Of a stretch of 64,000 nucleotides of DNA, positions 44,504 through 54,900 are shown one piece after another. The translations under genes and the position numbers were made by a program. The DNA is taken from NCBI GenBank assembly GCA_049115495.1, contig JAGDZV010000013.1:1-64000 (forward strand). The letters are read 5' to 3'. Source of the stretch: JACPUW01 sp049115495 (lineage in GTDB: Bacteria > Bacteroidota > Bacteroidia > CAILMK01 > JACPUW01). The notes under the pieces are model-generated. The model ran no database searches. It saw only the letters and a list, made by a program, of their open reading frames with translations, and had not been told where the DNA came from. Each line of letters starts with the position of its first letter. Within the stretch, counting starts at the first letter, position 1.

Positions 44504-45295
44504 ATGAACATCAAGACCATTTTCGTTCTGTTTCTATCAATTAATTCAATAAAAGCGTGCTTTTCTCAAGAAAACAGGGCTTACATTCTTAATCAGAGAA
44601 ATGATATGATTACTCTTGGTGTGGGCTTTGGTTTGAGCTTGTATGCCTACTATAAAGAGTCAAATACACTTGGCTTAACCACTACGGCCCGTCTTGAGCT
44701 TAATAAATCTGATATTAATGGTTTTGATAGGTTCGCCATTGAAAACTCATCAGAAAGGGCGGCGCAAATAAGCGATTTGGGATTATATACAGCGTTGGCA
44801 TCAAGCGCATTATTGCTGGCGCCTAAAGAAGGAAGAAATCACTTTAAAGAATTATTAGTTATGGGTTTGCAAGCCGTTTCTTTAAACTATGCGGCAACCT
44901 ACTTATCAAAAACGGCATTTTTAAGAAATAGACCTTACATGTATAGAAGTTCGTCTCCTTTTGACCAAATGGATAAAGAAGGTAGGCTTTCTTTTATATC
45001 AGGACATTCGTCTTTTAGCGCGGTTTCTATGGTTTACGTCTACACAGCTATGGGTCCATTTTTAAAAAAACCACTTCAAAGAAATTTGCTTTTAGCAAGC
45101 ACCATTGCCTTGCCCAGTGCCGTGGCTTATTTGCGAGTAAGGGCAGGTAAGCATTTTCCTACTGATGTAATTGCTGGAATGGCCACCGGTGCAGTAATTG
45201 GATACTTGGTGCCCACGCTGCATGCATCAAAGTCTAAAAAACTCGATTATAGTTTTTGGGGTTCTGGCTTTAAATTAACTTACCATTTATACTAA
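44504..45295 (+). CDS. PAP2-family phosphatase
   Basis: 263 residues with a signal peptide or first helix (IKTIFVLFLSINSIKACFSQ) and several hydrophobic helices. The three phosphatase motifs are present: KTAFLRNRPYMY (K-x6-RP), FISGHSSFSA (SGH; Ser in place of the usual Pro-Ser start) and RVRAGKHFPTDVIAG (R-x5-H-x3-D). Such membrane-associated enzymes remove phosphate from phosphatidate, phosphatidylglycerol phosphate or undecaprenyl pyrophosphate; the substrate cannot be told. The gene overlaps the convergent DUF255 gene by 4 bp. Confidence 0.88.
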   Translation: MNIKTIFVLFLSINSIKACFSQENRAYILNQRNDMITLGVGFGLSLYAYYKESNTLGLTTTARLELNKSDINGFDRFAIENSSERAAQISDLGLYTALASSALLLAPKEGRNHFKELLVMGLQAVSLNYAATYLSKTAFLRNRPYMYRSSSPFDQMDKEGRLSFISGHSSFSAVSMVYVYTAMGPFLKKPLQRNLLLASTIALPSAVAYLRVRAGKHFPTDVIAGMATGAVIGYLVPTLHASKSKKLDYSFWGSGFKLTYHLY

Positions 45296-47280
45296 GCACC
45301 CCAAATCTCTTTTTTTAGCTGTTCAAGACTTTGAAGTGGGCTGTGGCAAACACCTTGCTCACATAAGTAAATCTTGTCCGTTTTATCGGAAAACTTACCT
45401 TTTGCTAAAAACAGATCATCATCAGAATTAGCCTTAACCATTATTTTACCTGGCAAAAACCAAGAGTTTATTTCATTAACCATTGCTTGTGCCGTAGGAC
45501 CTGTAACCACAATTTCAAAAAACTTTCCGCTAATATTTTGGTACAGCCTGGCCCAAAAGCTAAAAAACTCAATGTCTTTTTGCATGCTTTGGTAAACACT
45601 ATTTACCATTTGTTTGGCGTGGTCAATGTAATCAGTCTTTAGTAGCAAATGACCTAACTTGTAAAGGCTCTCGGCCATAAGTGCGTTTGCTGAAGCAATT
45701 ACATTGTCTTGGTAGCTTACTTTACGAACATTTACTTGATTATCGTTAGCTGAAGTAGCAAAGAACAACGGAGATTTATCATTTCTAAATTTTTCAAAAA
45801 CCAAGTTGGCCATTAGTTCTGCTGAATTAAGATAATATCTATCTTGGGTTATCTCAAATGCTCTAAGGCACGCCAAACATAAACTTGCATAATCTTCTAA
45901 AAAAGCACTTACACTTGTTGTTCCGGTATGGTAAACTCTAAAGAGATTATTATCGCGCACCATTTCTTTTAGCATAAAATTGAGCGCATTTATCGCCAAA
46001 TCTTTTGATTTTTGAACGCGTAAATATGCATAAGCATCAAAAAGACCTATAACGGTTAGTGCATTCCAAGAAACTATAATTTTATCATCAAGCCCCGGGT
46101 TAGTTCTCTTTGATCTATAATTATAAAGCTTGTTTCTGAGTACCGGCCAATTATCTAATGTGGTATTAATTGGTTCATTTTCATATTTGGTGGCCAATCT
46201 CAACACATTATTGCCATTTTCCCAATGTGCCAAGCCTCCTATTTGAAATAGGTGTTTAAAACTTTGGTAATCATCATCTACCAGCAACTCCAATTCTTCT
46301 TCTTTAAACACATAGAATTTTCCTTCTTCACCTTCGCTATCAGCATCAAGACCACAATAAAATCCCCCTTTTTTATCCTTTAGCTCTACCTCTAGAAAGT
46401 CAACCGTTTGCTCAATAATTTCTCTAAACCTTTCATTTTTGTTTAGCGCATATAGCTCTGAATACAAAGACAAGAGTTGGCCATTATCGTAAAGCATTTT
46501 CTCAAAATGAGGCACATGCCACTCAGCATCTACTGAGTACCTGGCAAATCCCCCGCCTATTTGATCAAATAAGCCTGCGTGTGCCATTTTTATGGCCGAT
46601 TTATGTACATGATCAATCAACACAGTATCGCCACTTAAAGCATACTGTCTTAGCAAAAACCTATAAACATCTGGCATTGGAAATTTGGGCGCTCTATTCA
46701 TTCCGCCATGTTCTTGGTCAAATTTTGTCTTTAATGAATTGGTCCACTGGTTTAGCTCCTCATATTTAAAATCAATTTCAGCACTTGTGCTCGCTACCAA
46801 ATTGAGCTGCTTTAACCCATTGTTAAGCCTTGTGGCATATTCTTCAACCTTGGTTCTATCATTAGCAAAAAGATCGGCCAATTGATTTAAGGTCTCTATC
46901 CATTTGGCTTTTGGAACATATGTACCCGCCCAAATAGGCCGGCCATCTGGTAAGGCCACACAGTTTAAAGGCCATCCTCCATTTAAACCCATTAAATGAA
47001 CCGCATCCATATAGTAATCATCTACATCCGGCCTTTCTTCCCTATCAACTTTTATGTTAACAAAGCTCCTATTCATTGCATCAGCAACATCTTTATGCTC
47101 AAAAGACTCCTTTTCCATAACATGGCACCAGTGGCAAGTGCTGTAGCCTATGCTCACAAGAATTAGCTTATCAGTATGTCTAGCTTTTTTTAAGGTCTCA
47201 TTATTCCAAGCATGCCAGTTTACTGGATTATTCTCATGTTGCTTTAAGTATGGGCTTTTCTCTTTGCTAAGTAGGTTCAT
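45292..47280 (-). CDS. DUF255 thioredoxin-domain protein (YyaL/SSP411 family)
   Basis: 662 residues. The N-terminus reads SPYLKQHENNPVNWHAWNNETLKKA and LVSIGYSTCHWCHVMEKESF, the DUF255 thioredoxin-like fold with the C-H-W-C pair. The rest is an (alpha/alpha)6-barrel resembling N-acylglucosamine epimerases, with GGWPLNCVALPDGRPIWAGTYVP, IGGGFARYSVDAEWHVPHFEKMLYDNGQLL and GFYCGLDADSEGEEGKFYVF. The family is widespread but its reaction is not established. No signal peptide. It lies upstream of the tonB gene, separated from it by that gene's terminator. Confidence 0.93.
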   Translation of the reverse strand: MNLLSKEKSPYLKQHENNPVNWHAWNNETLKKARHTDKLILVSIGYSTCHWCHVMEKESFEHKDVADAMNRSFVNIKVDREERPDVDDYYMDAVHLMGLNGGWPLNCVALPDGRPIWAGTYVPKAKWIETLNQLADLFANDRTKVEEYATRLNNGLKQLNLVASTSAEIDFKYEELNQWTNSLKTKFDQEHGGMNRAPKFPMPDVYRFLLRQYALSGDTVLIDHVHKSAIKMAHAGLFDQIGGGFARYSVDAEWHVPHFEKMLYDNGQLLSLYSELYALNKNERFREIIEQTVDFLEVELKDKKGGFYCGLDADSEGEEGKFYVFKEEELELLVDDDYQSFKHLFQIGGLAHWENGNNVLRLATKYENEPINTTLDNWPVLRNKLYNYRSKRTNPGLDDKIIVSWNALTVIGLFDAYAYLRVQKSKDLAINALNFMLKEMVRDNNLFRVYHTGTTSVSAFLEDYASLCLACLRAFEITQDRYYLNSAELMANLVFEKFRNDKSPLFFATSANDNQVNVRKVSYQDNVIASANALMAESLYKLGHLLLKTDYIDHAKQMVNSVYQSMQKDIEFFSFWARLYQNISGKFFEIVVTGPTAQAMVNEINSWFLPGKIMVKANSDDDLFLAKGKFSDKTDKIYLCEQGVCHSPLQSLEQLKKEIWGA

Positions 47281-47302
47281 GGTTGAAATTATTGACGTAT
47301 CT

Positions 47303-47343
47303 AAAAAAAAGAAAACCCCATTTCGGTTTATCGAAATGGGGTT
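47303..47343 (-). terminator. Rho-independent terminator after the tonB-like gene
   Basis: Perfect 12-bp stem AACCCCATTTCG/CGAAATGGGGTT with a 6-nt loop; on the minus strand TTTTC and a T-run follow. Confidence 0.92.
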
Positions 47344-47364
47344 AAAATATGTTTTAATGTAAAA

Positions 47365-48042
47365 CTATCTAAGTTTAAAACGAACTGGAATTGAATAGCT
47401 CACCTTTACGGGCTTTCCACGTTGTTTTCCAGCTTTCCATTTAGGCATCATTTCTACTACCCTAATGGCTTCGTCGTGCATGTTTTGGGTAGCTTTACTT
47501 TCAGTTCCGGGATAAATTTTTACCTGAGTAATAGATCCATCTTTATCAACTACGAACTGTACGTAAGAAACACCTTCAATATCGTTGTTTCTCTCCATTT
47601 CAGGATAAACTACATTCTTTCTTAAGAATTCAGCCAAAGAGGCCATTCCGCCTGGGAATTCTGGCATATCTTCAACCACCTGAAAAACGGGCTCCTCAGC
47701 CACTTCTTCAATTTCTGGTTCTTCAAGGTCTACTTCAAAGTCTTCCTCAATATCTACCTCTTCAAATTCAGGTTGTTCTTCTTCAATGATTTCATCATCT
47801 TCAACCACTTCAATTTCTGGTGGTGGTGGTGGTGGCGGTGGTTTTTTCTCTTCCTTGGTAATGTCGGCCATGTCTTCTTCCTCTTCAAACACAATGTTAC
47901 TTTGAAGGGTATTCTCAATAATTGTGGTTTTGCGGTAAGTAAACGCAAAAAGAATACCTAGAAGGGCAACAACAAGACCAAGATCCCTAAATACACCTGA
48001 CCAGCTCTCTACGTTGGCTTTTTCTGACTTTTTAGGTTCCAT
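47365..48042 (-). CDS. tonB: Energy transducer TonB
   Basis: 225 residues. One membrane helix (LGLVVALLGILFAFTY, ~22-38) follows a short cytoplasmic N-terminus. A periplasmic linker has eight prolines in a row and then a very acidic stretch (~75-115). The TonB C-terminal domain (~125-225) shows FPGGMASLAEFLRKNVVYPE, GVSYVQFVVDKDGSITQVKI and KWKAGKQRGKPVKVSYSIPVRFKL. It links the proton-motive force to TonB-dependent outer-membrane transporters. No exbB/exbD gene is adjacent. The VanZ-like gene lies 14 bp upstream on the same strand. Confidence 0.95.
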   Translation of the reverse strand: MEPKKSEKANVESWSGVFRDLGLVVALLGILFAFTYRKTTIIENTLQSNIVFEEEEDMADITKEEKKPPPPPPPPEIEVVEDDEIIEEEQPEFEEVDIEEDFEVDLEEPEIEEVAEEPVFQVVEDMPEFPGGMASLAEFLRKNVVYPEMERNNDIEGVSYVQFVVDKDGSITQVKIYPGTESKATQNMHDEAIRVVEMMPKWKAGKQRGKPVKVSYSIPVRFKLR

Positions 48043-48056
48043 AATCTTCTTCTTTT

Positions 48057-48443
48057 TTAAGTGTATTTTAAAATGCTACCATAGATAGCGTAGTACAATC
48101 CTACGCCAGCTAATGTGCCTATGCCGTCAGCTATCACATCAGGCCACTGAAAGTAGCGGTTGACAAAAATAGCGTTTTGCATTGTTTCCAAAAGTAATCC
48201 TAACATTAAGGATAAAACAAGTACAATTTTTATTCCGTGTACTTTGAGTTTATAACTGGCCGATTGCTTAAATATTCCGTTTACCCATGAAAACGAAAGC
48301 ACCATAAAAATAGCAGTATGAACGATTTTGTCAAACTCAAAAAGATCCCAATAGGGTTTGGGGAGCTCATTGCCAGGAATAGCATGAATGCCTATTACCA
48401 CAAAAGTCCAAAGTATTGGAAACCAATTGAATTTGAAAAACAT
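48057..48443 (-). CDS. VanZ-like family membrane protein
   Basis: 128 residues with four hydrophobic segments. It has the VanZ-like pattern: an acidic/His segment between TM1 and TM2 (FDKIVHTAIFMVLSFSWV), then VLSLMLGLLLETMQNAIFVNRYFQWPDVIADGIGTLAGVGLYY, where (E)xxQ...R..(D)xxAD..GxxxG is the family core. VanZ of enterococci gives low-level teicoplanin resistance, but chromosomal homologues like this are common and of unknown function. It follows gcvH on the same strand after that gene's terminator. Confidence 0.88.
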   Translation of the reverse strand: MFFKFNWFPILWTFVVIGIHAIPGNELPKPYWDLFEFDKIVHTAIFMVLSFSWVNGIFKQSASYKLKVHGIKIVLVLSLMLGLLLETMQNAIFVNRYFQWPDVIADGIGTLAGVGLYYAIYGSILKYT

Positions 48444-48454
48444 AAGGTCTAAAA

Positions 48455-48494
48455 TAAAAAAAGCCGATTTCGCAATTCAGAAACGAAAACGGCT
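48455..48494 (-). terminator. Rho-independent terminator after gcvH
   Basis: Eleven-position stem AGCCGATTTCG/CGAAAACGGCT with one A-A mismatch; the minus strand then runs into seven T. Confidence 0.8.
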
Positions 48495-48519
48495 CTATTT
48501 TATTCTTCGGTTATTATTA

Positions 48520-48897
48520 CTAAGCTACTAGATCTTTGTAAGCAGCTGAGTCAAGCAACTCATCAGCCTGCGATAAATCGCTCATTTTTACTTTAATCAT
48601 CCAACCCGCTCCGTAAGGATCTGAGTTTACAACTTCTGGCTCGCTTTCTAACGATTCATTAAACTCAATTACTTCACCACTAACTGGCATAAAAAGGTCA
48701 GAAACAGTTTTTACGGCTTCTACCGTTCCAAAAGTTTCTTCGGCGTCTAAGCTTTCGCCTTCAGTTTCAACTTCAACGTATACTATATCGCCTAACTCGC
48801 TTTGGGCAAAGTCAGTAATACCAATTGTTGCTACGTCTCCTTCAATTTTTACCCACTCGTGGTCTTTAGTGTACTTTAATCCTTCAGGTATATTCAT
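48520..48897 (-). CDS. gcvH: Glycine cleavage system H protein
   Basis: 125 residues, the usual size. It carries the aminomethyl group on a lipoyl arm between the P, T and L proteins. The lipoylated Lys is K63 in GTVEAVKTVSDLFMPVSGEV, and the family start YTKDHEWVKIEGDVATIGIT is clear. No gcvP or gcvT gene is nearby. Its place right after sprA is, from memory, common in Bacteroidota genomes. Confidence 0.97.
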   Translation of the reverse strand: MNIPEGLKYTKDHEWVKIEGDVATIGITDFAQSELGDIVYVEVETEGESLDAEETFGTVEAVKTVSDLFMPVSGEVIEFNESLESEPEVVNSDPYGAGWMIKVKMSDLSQADELLDSAAYKDLVA

Positions 48898-48976
48898 TAG
48901 AGTTACTTTTTAAAAGTGCGCGAAATTTAGCACTATATGTTTAATAAAGTTCAAGTTTAAATGAATTGAGGCACGA

Positions 48977-51900
48977 TTAACCACTTAAAGTATATCTTAA
49001 ACTAAAACCAAATGTGGTATTCTTTCGTGGGAATGCTTCTGAAATAAAAGGCACTGTTACATTTCTGGTGTAGAAAATTCTAAGTGTTAAGTTTTTATCA
49101 ATGGCATAATCTATTGTGGGCGCAATATTTACAAGCCTATTGCCCGATACGGTTTGATTATTATCTTCTTCTTCATCAGGAAAAGGGGTGCTTAATACAT
49201 CGCCATCCAAAACCCAAAGGCTTTGCCGGTTCTCTCTAATTGAAATATCACATCTAAAGTTAAAGTCATTTTCGAGCACCCATTTTTTACCTTGATATTT
49301 AAAAGGCATGGTTAGCTCTTTGGTTCTATAACCAATACCCACCACAATACTCTTTTGAAACATTTCTTGCAGCTGAAAATTGGTAAAGTTGAACGACATG
49401 GTTCTTGATCGCTGATACTCAAATTTGGTACTCCAATTGTTTTTCCATGTAATATCAATTCCGAAAAGCGGAGCAAATTGTTCACTTACACTAATTTGCT
49501 GAATTTGAAACTGCGATAAATAATCTTGACCTCTTTCTAAATCCTCAGGGTTAGTTGCAATGCTTCTCTCATACTCAAGCGAAGATGTATAGTTATTAAT
49601 GGCGTATGTGCTCCTATAAGTATGGTTAAGGTTTACAGTTCTAAAGTACTTTTTGAGTGATCCTACTCGGCTTAGCCCATTGTAGTTTATTCTCCAATTG
49701 GGCAATGGTACTTTCCAAAAAGGGCTTAGTTCAACATCATTTGGATCTGCACCGGTCATTGCTGCTAAAAATGATGGTACCAAAACGTCTTGCGAAAAGT
49801 AACTGTAGCCTTTCGCATATCCTGTTGAATCATCAATAGCCGTTATCCCTCTTTCAGCCGCTATTCTCTGAGATATTACCTTCCTATTATCTTCAAACTG
49901 CTCAACCAATGGATGATGTGAAAATATAGCCGTTGCACTATCGTGAATAAGCACCGGCTCTATAAATGCTGTTCTAATGGTATTGAAAGACATGGAAAGA
50001 TTACCTGTTTCTAGCGTACCAAGACCAATAAAATTAGGTGTACCCGGATCGTTAGGGTCAGGTTGGTTTCTAAAATTCTCTTGTAGGTTAGATGCGAACC
50101 TTCTATTAAAATCAATAGTAATTCTAAATGACTTTATGGGTTCAAGGGTCATATTACCCGTCAGATTCTCAGTAAAGGTTTTGTTAAAAAAGTTGAGCTG
50201 ATTCTCTTGTAAGGTTAGCCATCCGTTTTCTGCTGCTCTAAACCTTATGTCTTCTTGTGAACCAAAAACAAATGGAAGCCCAGGAGCGCTAAGGTCAAAG
50301 TTGTTTCCTAAATATTGTGGATCAGGCATAAATCCGGGCATTTGGGTACCCTCATTTACTTGATAATTTACATTTAAGCTCCTAGCCGCCATCATTACTC
50401 TTAATCCCCCTTCAAGCACCTTAATAAAATTCTCATTTACAAGGTCGTATTCATCATCCTCGTCTTCTTCATCTTCACTTTCATCTTCGCCATCAGGCTT
50501 TATATCAAGCCCTTCTTTCTTTTTCTTAGCTTCTTCGGCCTTCTGCTTTTTCTCTCTGTTTTTTTGTATCCTATCTACGTTGCTTCTGCCAGAATTTACA
50601 TTTCTTAAAAACTGAGAACGATTATATAGCTGAATAAAATTGGCCTGACTATTTATTGAGTAGGCCGCTGAATTTGATATACTATTACCCAAGCTATCAG
50701 CAACAGGTGGTGCTGCTTGCCAACCATAACCACCTTTATAATCTGCCGAAGCGCTTATAAAATTCATTAGTGGCAGCTTATCTATAGGTATTTTGTAATT
50801 GAGGTTTATACTTTGCTGAAATTGCTGTGGCCTGCCCAAGTTGTAAAAATTGCTCAATACACTATCTCGCTTCTTTACTGTTGAAATTGGTCCTTCTGGC
50901 TCATCAATAATTGATTGTGCATTGGCCGAATAGTTCATCCTAAGCCCTTTGGTGAGATTCCACCTAAAGGCATAGTTTCTGTCAAACTGAAAAGTTTTAT
51001 TGTAGTTGGGTGGTACTATTGATTCAACATTGTCATTGTTTCTAAAAAGCACCGTATTGTACTTTCTATTAACGGCACCTTGAAAGCTAAAATTGGTAGG
51101 AAAGTAGTTTACATTGAAATCGGATAAAAGCCTAAGCGACTTGTATTTGCCCAAAGATTTTTTAAGCGGCTGCCATGTGCTTTGAGGGAAGGTGTATTGA
51201 TACCCCAAAATTCCCGTATAGGTTCTTGTAGAATCAAACGTGGTAAAAATATCGCGCTTAATTGTTTCGGTAAACTTGTAGGTACCTGTAAAGTTTGAAA
51301 TATCCCAAGGCATGGCTTCTCTGCCCACGTTGGTTCTACTCTTTGAAACGTTTACGAAGTTTAAACTACGCCTTATCTCTACTTCTTCTACTTTTTGAAG
51401 CAGTTCTCTTCTGTTCTCGGTACCCATACTGGCCAGGGTAGACTCAAGCAAAACATCGGGTTGTAAAGGGTTAAACCTAGGTCTTATATTCTTTTGAGAA
51501 TAGTCGTAATACATTGGGAGTTTAACCCCGGCCTTTTGCGGAAAAAACTTATCTAATGCAAAACTTGATCTAAAATCAACACCACTCTCATCTTCTTGAC
51601 TTCTTTCTAAAAGTGTTTGTTCTATACCACCAAAACCAATTGTGTTTCTATGGCCAACAACATCTAACTGCGCAAAATCGGCAAGTTTGGCTTTTACTCT
51701 GGCATTGGCTGCCCAGCCACCTGTTTGATCAAAATCTGTTAGTCTTAATTCATTTGCCCAAACCTCACCACACTTTGGCAATCCATCATCATTTGGATTA
51801 AATCGATTATTGCTTGCCCTTGGGTTCTTAACCCCAATCATAATGGTTCTAAGGTTACTCAAATCAGGATTACCAAGAACTGAAACCAATCCTCGGTTTT

Positions 51901-54900
51901 CCGAATCCATCCTTGAGTACATTTGGGTCATTGGGTGAATATCGGCATCACGAGCCAGCTTGGTGTTATAAAACTCCTCAAGCAATAGATCTATTTCATT
52001 ATCGAGGGGCCAAATAAGGTCATCGACAAAAGTACCATCGGGTGTAACCTTTAGCGGAAATTCGTACTCGTAATAGTGGCCAGTTAAGTCAGTTCCCAGC
52101 CGTATAAATAAAGTGAGGTCATCATCTTGAAGGTCTCTACCTTCTGCATGCACAAACATGCGCAGCTTTTTAAACTGCCTTACATCAAAATCGGTGGTTT
52201 TAAAAACCGCCCGAGCATCACCATCTTCTAAATTACAGACCAGCAAGGAGAGCGATTGCTCATTTTGCTGGGTTTGTTGAATATTATTTGCGTTGATTTC
52301 TCTTATGATTCCCGGAGGTACTACGTAATTAATTGGTTGACGCTCACTATTCTCTTCAATATTTACGGTAGAAATATCAAATACCGTATTTGAAAATGGA
52401 TCGGTAGTTACTACTTCGCCAGGTTGTGAAAGGTCATATAAATAGCGTCGCCAATCGGCTCTAATCAATTGCAATTGAGCAAACCTTAGTACAACGGAGT
52501 CTTGAAACCCATGTAAAAACATTCGCATGAATTGTATGGATTTAAAACCTGAAATAGGACCTACCTTTCTCTGGAAAGATCTAATAGGAATTTTAACTTG
52601 ATACCATTTAACAGATTCTCGCACTCCATTTTTAAGCGTAACGTCTGACTCAAGAATATCAGTAATATAGTTTTGCCCTACCTGCATATCATTGGGTCTT
52701 AAAGAGACTTTGTATTGATAGTAGGCTTCTGTGGTATTAAGTGTAAAGTCTTTATTTATATCTTCATCGTCAGGCGTAACCTTGGCAGAAGTAGGATAGC
52801 CATCTGGCCAATTTCCATTGGCATCGGGTGTTGGTGAGTTTCCTTCAGGGTTACTAAATTTCTTGTACCTATCTAGAATACTCATTTCAGATTCATCCAA
52901 ATCACTGCCCCTAAAATACCTGTAGTTATCTCCAGATGGGTCTTCTAAGGCGTTTTGATAGGCTACTGAGTTTTCGCCGTATTGTTCTTTAATCTTTTCT
53001 AAATAAACAGTATCAAAGTTTACTCTTTCTTCTTCATCTCCTAACCCATCTAATCCCACATCCTGAAACTGCCTTGCGCTAGGATCATTAGGAAAAGCAT
53101 GGTTGATATTTGGAATAGTTGGGGTTTTTCCATATTCATTTGAAACTGTATTATCATCTGATCCATCAGTTGGAAGACCGTGTTCAAATGCCTTTCTACT
53201 ATCTTGAAGCACATCTTCTGAAATTTGACCTAAATTGAAATACAGGTCGCCGCCCTCGGCTTCAGGATTGTAGATATAGGGATCAAGCATCCAAAATTCA
53301 ACATACTCAATATTGGCCGCATCAAAGTTTATGGTTTCTATTCTGCGCATTATTCCTGCCCAGTTGCCCCTTGGATCTTTTAAGGAACCATCTTCGTTTA
53401 AACCATTTGCATCGTAGTTATACGGTCCTCGTTCGTCAGGGAAATACGCTAGGTCAAAAGTTGGTTGCGTAGGAATTTGGGTAATTGGCCTATCAAGTTG
53501 CGGAAATACTTCGGTTTGTGTTACTTCTCTTACATAGTGATTAGAAAGCTGTCTAACATCTTGGCGAAGGTGACTTGGCGTTAAACTATTATCACGATAA
53601 AAAAGTGGATCTAAGATATACCAAGCCAATTTGGCCCTTTTAAAATTATTGGTTAGGTCACCATCAATTCCTGAAGCATTTGGGAATAGATTTCGCTGAC
53701 CTTGTGGCGTTGATGCCAATGTCCAATTGATTACGCCCAATCGCAAATCATAAGGTACTTCACTACCTTCAAAATCATCAAGATAAGATGTTCCGTCTTC
53801 ACCAATAACCTTTGGATAACCCGGAATTAAGTGTGCAAATTCTCCATTTATACTTAGCTCTGATTCTTCTTTGGTATCGATAAGCGGCAGGCGGTTTACC
53901 ATTTTGGTTAAAAACCTAGAGTCGGTTCTATACCTTCCGTCAAACCCGTAAATTGTGTTTCTTAAAGGCTCATCACCAACATTAACTTTTTGTGTAATTG
54001 GCCGCTCCCTAAGATGCATAAAGGTACCACCAAGCCCAAAATCATCGCTAATCTTATAGTCCATCCTGGTTCCATACAAGGATTTTTGCATGGTTTGAAA
54101 AAGGGTATTGCTCTCATGAGAAACATTAATTTGTTGCCCCGAGCTCAAGATTGATTCATTAAGAATTTTAACTCTTCCTAAAGTATAATCTACCCTGTAG
54201 TCTTGGTTTTCTACAAGCTCTACGCCACCTGCGGTTACTTTTACAGAACCCGGTTGAATATTAAAAGCATTTAGAGGAATCTCATCTCCAGATGTTCCTT
54301 TAAAGAACCCTTTTAAGAAAAACTTATTAAAATAAGCATCCATAATAGCCAATTGCTGTATGGAATCATAAAGTGCCCTATAAACATAATCATTGGCCAA
54401 ATCTTTATCTTCAAACTGATCATAAAGATGGTCTCCGAAAGGTTCTAAAACCGGTAAAAAAACAAAGCCATTTTCAGTATCAATAGTAAGATTAGGTACG
54501 TAGTCAAAAACCCCATCGGGCATGGGTTGCTGTTGCTTGTTAATCTTATCAACGCCCATTACTTTTATAAGCTGGGTACCGTTTAATTTCGGCTCTTTAG
54601 CTTCTGGAATATAGGGTAGGTCGGCACCGCTTTCGTCATCGGCATAAATGATTTCAAGTCTAAAATCATCTTGTTCAATTCTATTTGACCCCAAAGAATA
54701 AACATTCTTCATCATTAAATCCCAAAGCGGCAAATCTGTTCTTATCTGATCAGATTTTAGCATTTTCAAGAAAAGCACATTTGGATCGCTTGGGTTGGCA
54801 GGAATATCTCTTGAAAACTCTCCCACTTGCTTGGTTTCTCCATCAAGTGTATATTCAAACGAAACGGCTAAAACGGCATTATCTGGTAAAGGCGTTCTTA

